Shown here piece by piece: positions 8,517 through 15,696 of a stretch of 37,362 nt of DNA. Source of the stretch: JAIPJO01 sp035269015. GTDB lineage: Bacteria > Patescibacteriota > Patescibacteriia > Patescibacteriales > UBA12465. The stretch lies in NCBI GenBank assembly GCA_035269015.1, contig DATFJU010000022.1, forward strand, positions 1 through 37,362, given 5' to 3'. A program made the position numbers and the translations under genes. Numbering within the stretch: the stretch's first letter is position 1; each line of letters begins with the position of its first letter. Under the pieces are notes generated by a model. It saw only the letters and a list, made by a program, of their open reading frames with translations. It searched no databases and was not told the origin of the DNA.

Positions 8517-9662
8517 ATGACCTTTTATCTTGCTAATTACAAAAGTCTAGACAATGAATATTTAAATTCATTGTTTAGTGATTTAGAAAGTAAAAACTAT
8601 CACTTTATTTCTGGTCCTTGTTTATATAAGAAAAAAATTAAGAGGAGTAATAAATATTTATTTTTTCTGCTTTTACCTTTTTTAATCTTTAAAGCCAAGA
8701 AAGAAATAAAAAAACTCTTAAAAAAAGATTCTATCACAATTATTTGCGCTACTTGGCCTGAGAGAATTATCTTTTCTTCTTTGCTTAAACTATATGGGAA
8801 AAAAAGTAGAAAAAAATATAAAGGCAAGCAAAAAGAAGAGGGTGAAGGCAATGAAGAATTAAAGAATAATATCTTAAAAGTACAATGGTGGTTCTTACCT
8901 GAAGCTGAAATTAGAAGCACTGGCTATAATAAAAAAATTAAAAAATTATTAGAAAAGTATAGTAAAGATATTAAAATTATTGCTTTTCATAAACGAGAAC
9001 AAGAAAAATTAAAAGAAAGTTATGATAAAAAAGTAATTCACTTTCCTCTTCTAACTAGCTCTAAAAGGAAGTCTCACCAAGAAAGTATTTTTGACAATCT
9101 AAGTAAATCAAAAAGCTTAAACTTTTTTCATCGCTACTTTAGTATAGTGGTTTTAGCTGATTTAAAAAGCAAAAACTACACTGAAGCTATTATTAAAGGT
9201 CTACCAGAATTACTTAAAGCTATTCCTTCTGCCCAACTTCTAATTATTGGTCTAAACAAAGATCATGAAAGTCTCAAATGGCTAGCAAAAAAACTGGGTG
9301 TTGAAAAAAGTGTTTGGTTTTTAAATGAAAAGGATCACATTAATGAATGGTTAAATACTGCCAATTTATTCATCTTAAGTAATAAGACATTATCTTTATC
9401 TAAATACTATTATCTTCTTCTAGCTCTAAATAAATCTCTACCTATTATTACCTTAAAAGAGCAAAACATTTCCTATCTACTACAAGAAAAAGAGTGCTCT
9501 CTGGAATCTAAAACTGAAGTAGATGATTTAATATCTGCTATTATTTCTTTATACAGGGATCCAATAAAGCGTAAAGAGTTAGAATCCAACTCATACTATC
9601 TAAGTACTAATACTTTTAATTTAGATAAAGAGTTTAAAAGATTGCAAGATATTTTAAAATAG
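8517..9662 (+). CDS. Divergent GT4-like glycosyltransferase
   Basis: This 381-residue cytosolic protein has a C-terminal half that follows the GT-B, family 4 pattern. It has a strand-rich start (YFSIVVLADLKSKNYTEAI), then AQLLIIGLNKDHESL, VWFLNEKDHINEWLNTANLFILS, and a final helical segment with YRDPIKRKELE. The usual Glu-x7-Glu donor-binding motif is absent: the equivalent stretch reads NKTLSLSKYYYLLLALNKSLP. The N-terminal half is extremely Lys-rich and poorly conserved. It may be a specialised or inactive transferase. Tight coupling to the upstream flippase supports a role in the same glycan pathway. Confidence 0.7.
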   Translation: MTFYLANYKSLDNEYLNSLFSDLESKNYHFISGPCLYKKKIKRSNKYLFFLLLPFLIFKAKKEIKKLLKKDSITIICATWPERIIFSSLLKLYGKKSRKKYKGKQKEEGEGNEELKNNILKVQWWFLPEAEIRSTGYNKKIKKLLEKYSKDIKIIAFHKREQEKLKESYDKKVIHFPLLTSSKRKSHQESIFDNLSKSKSLNFFHRYFSIVVLADLKSKNYTEAIIKGLPELLKAIPSAQLLIIGLNKDHESLKWLAKKLGVEKSVWFLNEKDHINEWLNTANLFILSNKTLSLSKYYYLLLALNKSLPIITLKEQNISYLLQEKECSLESKTEVDDLISAIISLYRDPIKRKELESNSYYLSTNTFNLDKEFKRLQDILK

Positions 9663-9707
9663 TTTATCCTAAAACAATCTTAAAGAATGAAAATATAATT
9701 ATTATAT

Positions 9708-10433
9708 ATGAATATAGAGATAATAAAGAAAACTAGAAATTATGTAGTTATTAATAAACCAGCCGGTTTGTTAGTTCATGCTAGTCCAAGTAGTAATGAA
9801 AAAACTTTAAGCGACTACATGCTAGAGAAATATCCACAAATAAAGAAAGTAGGGGAAGATAGTAATCGCTACGGTATAGTGCATCGCTTAGATAGAGAAG
9901 TTAGTGGTTTAATGGTTATAGCTTTAAAACAAAAAGCTTATTTACATTTAAAAGAGCAGTTTCAAAATAGAAAGATAGAAAAACATTATATAGGTTTAGC
10001 TTGTGGACATATGCCAGAAAGCTTTGGCACTATTTCCTTTCCTATTAAAAGATCAAATAAGGGGTATAAGATGGCAGCGGTACCCAAAACATATGAAAAT
10101 AATAATGAAGTTAGAGATGGAGAAAAGTTAAGAGAAGCTATTACCCATTACAAGACGGAAAAAGAATATACTAACTTTTCACTGATCAACTTACAAATTG
10201 AAACTGGCAGAACTCACCAAATACGTGTTCACTGTCTAGCTTTAAACGCTCCTTTAGCTGGAGACAGACTATACTCTACTAAAAACAGCCTTAAAGTCAG
10301 CAAAAAACTAAACCTAGATAGAATATTTCTAGTCGCTAACAAGCTGTCATTCTATAATCAAAGAAAAAAGAAAAAGAGCTTCAGTATTGATATACCAAAA
10401 GAACTACAAGAAAAGTTAGACTTACTTCAATAA
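9708..10433 (+). CDS. RluA-family pseudouridine synthase
   Basis: This 241-residue enzyme converts specific uridines in rRNA or tRNA to pseudouridine. It opens with the family segment YVVINKPAGLLVHAS (12-26). The catalytic motif HRLDREVSGL spans 59-68, with Asp62 as nucleophile, and ETGRTHQIRVH lies near 165-175. There is no N-terminal S4 RNA-binding domain, so it is shorter than RluC or RluD; exact target uridines cannot be assigned. It sits in the plus-strand cluster after the glycosyltransferase with a 45-base gap, a placement that is probably operonic rather than functional. Confidence 0.9.
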   Translation: MNIEIIKKTRNYVVINKPAGLLVHASPSSNEKTLSDYMLEKYPQIKKVGEDSNRYGIVHRLDREVSGLMVIALKQKAYLHLKEQFQNRKIEKHYIGLACGHMPESFGTISFPIKRSNKGYKMAAVPKTYENNNEVRDGEKLREAITHYKTEKEYTNFSLINLQIETGRTHQIRVHCLALNAPLAGDRLYSTKNSLKVSKKLNLDRIFLVANKLSFYNQRKKKKSFSIDIPKELQEKLDLLQ

Positions 10434-10489
10434 TACTCTATTTTAAATTTAAAAGTATTTAAGCAAGCGTTATTTATATTTATATATAT

Positions 10490-11758
10490 ATGAATAACGT
10501 TTTTAAATCGCTAATTTTATTATTTCTTTTTTTTCTGCTTCTTTTCCCCTATGAAAGCAGGGCTCTTAGTGAAACTAAAGAGAGTGTAAGCGAAAAAGAA
10601 AGGCAAACTCAAGCTAAAGGCTGGCAAGGGATTATCATTCAAGAGATATTTCCTAATCCTTGCGGTAAGGATAAAGATAAAGAATGGATAAGATTATATA
10701 ACAGCGCTAACACTGAAATCAATTTAAACGGTTGGTTTTTAATTGACAGCTATGGACTAGGAAAGGGTTATTTATTTAGTGAAGATTTGTGGCTAGAGGA
10801 TGATGACTACCTTATTCTACCAAGATCAAAAACTAATATCACCTTAAATAACTTCCAAGAAAAACTATACTTATATACAAATGAAGACGAAGTAGCTGAC
10901 TCTGTTTATTACAAAAATGCACCTGAAGATTATATTTACAACTTTGAAGACCAAGGCTTTACTTGGAAACATATAAGTGAACGCAGAACTGACTCTTGTC
11001 CTAACTCTTTAAATAATGAAAAAAATAAAGATAGTAATACAGATAATAAAAATATAGAAAATAATAATTATTTAAACTGGGATGGACTTAGTAATGCAAA
11101 AGCAGAAGCTGAATTTAAATTAACAGGTTCTGTGCTGGTAGCTCCAAGTGATATAAGTAATCGCTACTTTTTACTTACTAAAGACACTGAACAGTCACAA
11201 GTTATTCAAGTATATAATCACTATAGTGAATTTATTGATATTAGCCCTGGTGATATCATTAGCGTTACCGGGAGGTTTAGTAATGTAGATAATTTTTATC
11301 GCATTAAAACTAACACTGCTGAAGACATTGGAATACTTAAATCCTCATTCCTAAGCCCAGCTCTAAACTTTAACTTAGACAATCTTAGCTTAGGTAAAGT
11401 ATACAGCCTAAAGGCTGAAGTTTATACAGTGAATAAAAATAGCTTAACAGTAGTATATAATAATAAAAAAATTAAAATTGATCTTTCTTTATTAAACAAT
11501 GAAGAAATAGAGCACAGCTACGTTGAAGGACAAAAACTTGAATTTATTGGTTTACTAGAAGATAACTCTAATGAGTTATATTTAAAATTACTACCTCACT
11601 ATCCTCAAAACCAAAAATATTTAAGCTTAAATAAAAATTATTACAATAAAAACAATTATAATAAAGGTGAGACTAATAATAATTATAAAAAATATTTAAG
11701 CTTTCTTTCTATAATTAGTGCAGGTGTTATTACTTTAAAATACAAGAAAAAAAATTAA
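10490..11758 (+). CDS. Secreted, C-terminally anchored lamin-tail plus OB-fold protein
   Basis: This 422-residue protein has a signal peptide (about 1-26). A lamin-tail domain (LTD, about 47-150) contains IIIQEIFPNPCG, EWIRLYNSANTEINLNGW and LILPRSK. After an Asn-rich linker come two probable OB-like beta domains (about 211-275 and 300-365), the first with FLLTKDTEQSQVIQVY and SPGDIISVTGRF. A hydrophobic stretch near the end (about 402-416) followed by KYKKKN looks like a C-terminal membrane anchor. LTD and OB folds are often found in bacterial surface proteins and nucleases linked to extracellular DNA. No nuclease residues are evident, so DNA or glycan binding is only a guess. Confidence 0.72.
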   Translation: MNNVFKSLILLFLFFLLLFPYESRALSETKESVSEKERQTQAKGWQGIIIQEIFPNPCGKDKDKEWIRLYNSANTEINLNGWFLIDSYGLGKGYLFSEDLWLEDDDYLILPRSKTNITLNNFQEKLYLYTNEDEVADSVYYKNAPEDYIYNFEDQGFTWKHISERRTDSCPNSLNNEKNKDSNTDNKNIENNNYLNWDGLSNAKAEAEFKLTGSVLVAPSDISNRYFLLTKDTEQSQVIQVYNHYSEFIDISPGDIISVTGRFSNVDNFYRIKTNTAEDIGILKSSFLSPALNFNLDNLSLGKVYSLKAEVYTVNKNSLTVVYNNKKIKIDLSLLNNEEIEHSYVEGQKLEFIGLLEDNSNELYLKLLPHYPQNQKYLSLNKNYYNKNNYNKGETNNNYKKYLSFLSIISAGVITLKYKKKN

Positions 11759-11792
11759 GTTTTACACTATATATTATTGCTTAAATATTTCT

Positions 11793-11821
11793 TTGACCGT
11801 TAAGATTCTTTTTGATATACT
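11793..11821 (+). promoter_or_regulatory. Sigma70-type promoter for the DsbA/GILT-like gene
   Basis: TTGACC (11793-11798) is followed after exactly 17 bases by TATACT (11816-11821). It would start transcription about 45 bases before the ATG at 11875, separating this gene from the upstream cluster. Confidence 0.75.
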
Positions 11822-11847
11822 AATAACACTTTAAAAACCTAATTAAC

Positions 11848-11862
11848 ACTCCTTTTTGGAGT
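11848..11862 (+). promoter_or_regulatory. Leader hairpin covering the GGAG ribosome-binding site
   Basis: ACTCC, TTTTT and GGAGT form a 5-bp stem with a 5-base loop. The 3' arm contains GGAG, the only Shine-Dalgarno-like sequence, 12 bases before the ATG. The stem is short, so any translational control would be weak. Confidence 0.4.
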
Positions 11863-11874
11863 TACTATAATTTT

Positions 11875-12870
11875 ATGAAACAAAATAAACTTTTTATCAC
11901 AACAGGAGTGCTAGCAGTTTTACTAGTGGCCTCTGTAATTTGGGCATTTACTGCCTCAACTGGTAGCACACAAGCTATTGGTATTGAAGAAGCTAAAACT
12001 CAAACTGAAACATTTATTAATAAAAATCTAATGGTAGAGGGACAAACTGTTAATATTAATAGTATTGTTGAAGAAAATGGACTATATAAGATGGCTATAG
12101 ATATTGGCCAAGGTGAAGAGGTAACTTCATATTTAAGTTTAGATGGTAGCACTTTCTTTCCTCAAGGTTTAAATGTGCCAGGAGAAGAAACAGCTTCTAA
12201 TGATAGTGCTAATGCTAATAATAGTGAACCAGTAGTGCCAAAGAATATAGTAAAATCTGAAACACCAAAAGTAGAACTTTTTACCATGAGCCACTGTCCT
12301 TATGGAACTCAAATGGAAAAAGGTATTTTGCCTGTAGTTAATTTACTTGATGACAAAATTGACTTTGAAATCAAATTTGTTGATTACGCCATGCACGGAG
12401 AAAAAGAATTAAATGAGCAAATGAATCAATACTGTATTATGCAAGAAGAGCCAGACAAATTTAATAACTACTTAAGTTGCTTTCTTGAAGAAGGTAATGG
12501 TAGTACTTGTTTAAATGAAACAGGTATTAATACTAACTCTATGAATTCATGTGTTAATAGCGTAGATAAAGAATATAAGATTACTGAAGACTTTGAGAAT
12601 AAAGCTAATTACAATGGTTCATATCCTGGATTTGCTATTCATAAAGCAGAAAATGAAGAGTATGGTGTTGGCGGTTCTCCTACTTTAGTGATTAACGGAT
12701 CAAAAGTTTCAAGTGGTAGAGACTCAGCTACACTTCTAGCTACAGTGTGTGAAGCCTTTGAAGGTGAAGCTCCAAGTGAGTGCGATACAGAGCTATCAAA
12801 CTCAGCTCCTAGTCCTGGATTTGGTTACAACACAGCTGGTAGTGATACTGCTGCTGCAACTTGTAATTAA
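11875..12870 (+). CDS. Membrane-anchored thioredoxin-fold protein, DsbA/GILT-like, with monothiol CPYG site
   Basis: This 331-residue extracytoplasmic protein has an N-terminal signal anchor (about 7-26), a small N-terminal domain (35-100), a Ser/Asn linker and a thioredoxin-fold domain from about 132. The active-site segment is SHCPYGTQMEKG, with Cys141 but Gly144 where CxxC enzymes have the second Cys. The cis-Pro loop is GVGGSPTLVING (264-275). Further cysteines at 187, 202, 212, 226, 292, 303 and 330 could form structural disulfides or supply a resolving thiol, as in GILT-like proteins. It likely acts in envelope thiol-disulfide exchange. It has its own promoter and a shared terminator downstream. 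Confidence 0.8.
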   Translation: MKQNKLFITTGVLAVLLVASVIWAFTASTGSTQAIGIEEAKTQTETFINKNLMVEGQTVNINSIVEENGLYKMAIDIGQGEEVTSYLSLDGSTFFPQGLNVPGEETASNDSANANNSEPVVPKNIVKSETPKVELFTMSHCPYGTQMEKGILPVVNLLDDKIDFEIKFVDYAMHGEKELNEQMNQYCIMQEEPDKFNNYLSCFLEEGNGSTCLNETGINTNSMNSCVNSVDKEYKITEDFENKANYNGSYPGFAIHKAENEEYGVGGSPTLVINGSKVSSGRDSATLLATVCEAFEGEAPSECDTELSNSAPSPGFGYNTAGSDTAAATCN

Positions 12871-12897
12871 TATAATATATTTTACATAGTCTTACAT

Positions 12898-12933
12898 AAA
12901 CAAAAACAGCTCTTAAATGAGCTGTTTTTGTTT
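12898..12933. terminator. Bidirectional Rho-independent terminator
   Basis: A 12-bp perfect stem (CAAAAACAGCTC with GAGCTGTTTTTG) and a 6-base loop at 12901-12930 are flanked by A and T runs. It lies between the convergent DsbA-like gene and gdhA and can end both transcripts. Confidence 0.9.
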
Positions 12934-12953
12934 ATTCTAATCGTAGCTAGTTA

Positions 12954-14180
12954 TTAAAGATTTCCTCTAAGCTTTTCAGCAATAAGTATTTTCTTTACTG
13001 CTATTATATAAGCAGATGTTCTTAGATTTATTGTTTTATCTTTATCTAAATACTGCTGATACACTTTTTGCCAATTAGTTTTCATCTTGCTCTCTAATAA
13101 TTTTTGCAAATAATCATTATCTAATATATTACCTGCTCTATTTTGAGCCCATTCAAAATAACTAGCAATCACACCACCTGAATTAGCTAAAATATCAGGT
13201 ATAATCATAGTGTTTTTATTAAACAAGATTTTATCCGCTTCTTCTGAAACTGGTCCATTGGCTAATTCTAATATATATTTAGCTTTAACATTGTCAGCAT
13301 TCTTTTTAGTAATTTGATCACCAAGAGCTGCTAAAGCTAAGATGTCTGTGTCTAATTCTAAAAGCTCTTTACCGCTTATTTTCTCTCCATCCTTATAATC
13401 AACTACAGATTTACCTTCACTTTTTAGATTAACTAGTTCTTCAACCTTCAAACCTTTTTTATTATATATTCCACCCTTACTATCTGACACAGCTAATATC
13501 TTATATCCATCTTTACTTAACATTTGAGCTAAATAAGAACCAGCATTACCAAATCCTTGAATAACAAAACTTGGCTTTTGAGTTTTAAAGTTTTTCTTAA
13601 TTACTTCTTTAACTACAATATAAGCACCTTTAGCAGTAGCATCTTGTCTCATAAGTAGTCCTCCTAACTCTACCGGCTTACCAGTTATCATGCCTGGTTC
13701 ATGCTTTTGTGTTTTCTTTTCAAACTCATCTAACATCCAAGACATAACTTGACTATTCGTATAGACATCAGGAGCAGGAATATCTTTATCTTGCCCAAGA
13801 AACTTATAAAACTTTCTAATATATTCCCTACTAAGTGTTTCTTTTTCCTTTTCACTTAAGTTTTTAGGGTTAATCCTTATTCCTCCTTTTCCACCACCAT
13901 ATGGTATACCAGCTAGCGCATTCTTAATTGTCATCCAAAATGACAAAGAAGTAACCTCTTCTTCGTTTACTCCCTGGTGGAAACGAATACCTCCCTTACC
14001 AGGGCCCAAAGCTCTGTTGTATACAACTCTAAAAGCTTGATACTTTTTTCCTTTTAGATTAATAGTGGCCTTCTTTATTTGGTTAGCACTCTTTAGAAGT
14101 TTAACTTCCTTAGCGGACAAATTAAGTAGATCTTTTAAATGGTCTATTCTTTTGACATTATCCGCAGATAATTTAGTCAT
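12954..14180 (-). CDS. gdhA: Glutamate (Glu/Leu/Phe/Val) dehydrogenase
   Basis: This 408-residue enzyme interconverts glutamate and 2-oxoglutarate plus ammonia using NAD(P)H. The substrate domain shows GPGKGGIRFH (59-68), the catalytic-lysine motif PYGGGKGGI (93-101, Lys98) and the catalytic Asp in PAPDVYTN (Asp138). The Rossmann domain has GFGNAG (209-214). The length fits hexameric GDHs. It follows trxA by only 15 bases on the same strand, so it is probably in the CsoR-trxA-gdhA transcription unit. That linkage to a thiol-stress regulator is unusual. Amino-acid specificity (Glu versus Leu or Val) cannot be settled from the sequence alone; Glu is most likely. Confidence 0.9.
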   Translation of the reverse strand: MTKLSADNVKRIDHLKDLLNLSAKEVKLLKSANQIKKATINLKGKKYQAFRVVYNRALGPGKGGIRFHQGVNEEEVTSLSFWMTIKNALAGIPYGGGKGGIRINPKNLSEKEKETLSREYIRKFYKFLGQDKDIPAPDVYTNSQVMSWMLDEFEKKTQKHEPGMITGKPVELGGLLMRQDATAKGAYIVVKEVIKKNFKTQKPSFVIQGFGNAGSYLAQMLSKDGYKILAVSDSKGGIYNKKGLKVEELVNLKSEGKSVVDYKDGEKISGKELLELDTDILALAALGDQITKKNADNVKAKYILELANGPVSEEADKILFNKNTMIIPDILANSGGVIASYFEWAQNRAGNILDNDYLQKLLESKMKTNWQKVYQQYLDKDKTINLRTSAYIIAVKKILIAEKLRGNL

Positions 14181-14195
14181 ATTTTTACTTAGTTA

Positions 14196-14531
14196 TTATT
14201 TTTCTAGCTCCTTCTCAATTTCTTCTTTCAAGGCTTCTTTTGGTCTAAGGCCAACAAAATCGGCAATTACTTCACCACCTTTAAAAAGCTTCATATTTGG
14301 AATACTTTGAATTTGATACTTAGCAGCTAACTCTTGATTCTCTGGCTCTTCTGTGTTTAATTTAGCAATTTTTGCCTTGCCCTCCATTTCTCCAGCTAGC
14401 TCGTCTAAAACAGGGGCCATCATCTTACATGGCATACACCATGGAGCCCAAAAATCTACCAATACTGGTACATCTGAGTTAAGCACCTCGCTTTCGAAAG
14501 TGTCTTTAGTTAAATCTAATGCTTTTGACAT
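14196..14531 (-). CDS. trxA: Thioredoxin with variant WCMPC active site
   Basis: This 111-residue cytosolic thioredoxin reduces protein disulfides and, in sulfur-stressed bacteria, persulfides. The fold markers are VDFWAPWCMPCKMMAP (25-40, Cys32 and Cys35) and the cis-Pro in QSIPNMKLF (Pro78). The dipeptide between the cysteines is Met-Pro instead of the usual Gly-Pro, which should shift redox potential or partner choice. The gene lies between the CsoR/CstR-like repressor (96 bases upstream) and gdhA (15 bases downstream). No thioredoxin reductase is present in the window. Confidence 0.93.
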   Translation of the reverse strand: MSKALDLTKDTFESEVLNSDVPVLVDFWAPWCMPCKMMAPVLDELAGEMEGKAKIAKLNTEEPENQELAAKYQIQSIPNMKLFKGGEVIADFVGLRPKEALKEEIEKELEK

Positions 14532-14627
14532 ATAATTTATTCTTGCTTCAACGCGCTACTTAAGCCCGTTAAAACAAAGATTATTATAATTAATTTATTA
14601 ATTTTATTATTAATTTAATCTATATTA

Positions 14628-14876
14628 TTAATTCTTACTAATTTCTTTAATTAGACTATTTAACAATGCTTTGTTTTTTTTGCCATTGCCATGTAAACAA
14701 TTATTTAAATTAGTACTTAAATAATTTTCATACAAACTAGAAGTAGCCGCTTTTATAGCCTTTAACTGAACTATTATTTGAGTACAATCAGAATTTTTTT
14801 CATCCGTCATTCTTTTAATAGCATTCAACTGACCAATAATATTATTTATTCTATTTTCTATATTTTTTTTAGCCAT
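14628..14876 (-). CDS. CsoR-family transcriptional repressor, CstR-like (persulfide-sensor pattern)
   Basis: This 82-residue all-helical protein belongs to the CsoR/RcnR/FrmR/CstR family (DUF156), with the signature NRINNIIGQLNAIKRM (8-23). Copper-sensing CsoRs use a Cys-His-Cys set. Here the equivalent positions are Cys31, Asn56 and Cys60, so the copper-ligand His is missing. From memory, Staphylococcus aureus CstR, which senses persulfides by linking Cys31 and Cys60, has the same residues at the same numbers. A palindromic GC-centred operator lies 11 bases before its start, implying autoregulation. Downstream are trxA and gdhA. Family membership is firm; the ligand is an inference. Confidence 0.88.
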   Translation of the reverse strand: MAKKNIENRINNIIGQLNAIKRMTDEKNSDCTQIIVQLKAIKAATSSLYENYLSTNLNNCLHGNGKKNKALLNSLIKEISKN

Positions 14877-14886
14877 TGTTTTATAT

Positions 14887-14911
14887 TATACCCACAGGGG
14901 GTGTAGGTATA
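14887..14911. promoter_or_regulatory. CsoR/CstR-type operator
   Basis: Two inverted 10-base arms, TATACCCACA (14887-14896) and TGTAGGTATA (14902-14911), match except at one position and flank a G5 core. A/T-rich ends around a G-tract are the form of CsoR-family operators. It overlaps the expected transcription start of the repressor gene. Confidence 0.8.
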
Positions 14912-14914
14912 TTT

Positions 14915-14942
14915 ATATTAACATACACAAAAAAGGTGTCAA
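14915..14942 (-). promoter_or_regulatory. Promoter of the CsoR-trxA-gdhA unit
   Basis: On the minus strand TTGACA (14937-14942) is followed after 16 bases by TAATAT (14915-14920). The operator begins 4 bases further downstream, where a bound repressor would block initiation. Confidence 0.6.
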
Positions 14943-14951
14943 CACCTTTTT
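14929..14951 (-). terminator. Terminator of the glyA-folD-recQ-methyltransferase unit
   Basis: AAAAAGGTG (14930-14938), a 4-base loop and CACCTTTTT (14943-14951) form a stem with A/T tracts on both sides. It ends leftward transcription. Its loop overlaps the -35 of the next promoter. Confidence 0.75.
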
Positions 14952-15003
14952 ATTTTTAAATATATTTATTTGTATATTTACTAAATTATTGTTTTTTTAC
15001 ATA

Positions 15004-15696
15004 TCACTTCCTTAAAACAATATAAAAATTATCTTTTGTTTTCTGAAAGCTTTTTACTTTAAGACCACATTTGATAAAGAGTTTTTTTAACTCTTTAGTT
15101 GTAAAAGCATGATAGTATCTTAAAGATAATTTTTCTCCTTGAGAATTTTTCCAATAAAATAAAAGGTCTCTAGGGTCTAAACCTTTAAAAAAGTTTAAAT
15201 ATTTACTTTTTTGAAGTTGTTTTTTATATTTCTTGTTGTCAACTAAATTCCAAACGCTAATTATTATTTCACCATCCTCTTTTAAAGTGTCTTTTATTTT
15301 ATTTAAAGCTTTATTTCTTAATTCTTTAGAAGGGATGTGCTGTAGCACAGCTACTAAGAAAATATAATCATATTTATCTGCCAATTTATCTAATTCAAAT
15401 ATATCTAAAACTTGAAACTTGTTATTTTCATTATCTTTATTCTTGTTCTTAGCAATACTAATTAAATTATTACTATTATCTACTCCTAAATAATCTACGC
15501 CCTCCTTTAATTCATTGGCTAGTCTACCATTACCACATCCACCATCCAAAATTTTACTATTTGCTGGTATTCTTTTTGCAATATCAATAATCTCAGGCCA
15601 CATTCTTTGCTCCCTAGTCTGAGAGAAGTGTTTAGCTATAACTTGATAATTATTATTTACTATCTCAAGTATTTCTTTTTGCTTTTTTTGTCTCAT
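15004..15696 (-). CDS. Trm9/ALKBH8-like class I SAM-dependent methyltransferase (probable tRNA wobble-uridine methyltransferase)
   Basis: This 230-residue enzyme has a Rossmann-fold methyltransferase core with motif I KILDGGCGNGR (48-58), then DYLGVDNS and VAVLQHIPSKELRNKAL. Features beyond the generic fold match the eukaryotic Trm9/ALKBH8 methyltransferase family: the N-terminal IAKHFSQTREQRMWP (20-34), VLQHIPS, a long insertion after SVWNLVDNKKYKK, and RYYHAFTTKEL. That family methylates the carboxymethyl group of cm5U34 in tRNA to give mcm5U. It overlaps recQ by four bases (ATGA) and is last in the glyA-folD-recQ unit. An Elp3-like enzyme that could make the cm5U precursor is encoded at 20511-22082. 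The exact substrate is inferred, not shown. Confidence 0.75.
   Translation of the reverse strand: MRQKKQKEILEIVNNNYQVIAKHFSQTREQRMWPEIIDIAKRIPANSKILDGGCGNGRLANELKEGVDYLGVDNSNNLISIAKNKNKDNENNKFQVLDIFELDKLADKYDYIFLVAVLQHIPSKELRNKALNKIKDTLKEDGEIIISVWNLVDNKKYKKQLQKSKYLNFFKGLDPRDLLFYWKNSQGEKLSLRYYHAFTTKELKKLFIKCGLKVKSFQKTKDNFYIVLRK

Noticed and set aside
14628..14876. Copper-sensing CsoR
   Set aside because: The His of the Cys-His-Cys copper site is Asn56 and no copper ATPase or chaperone gene is adjacent.
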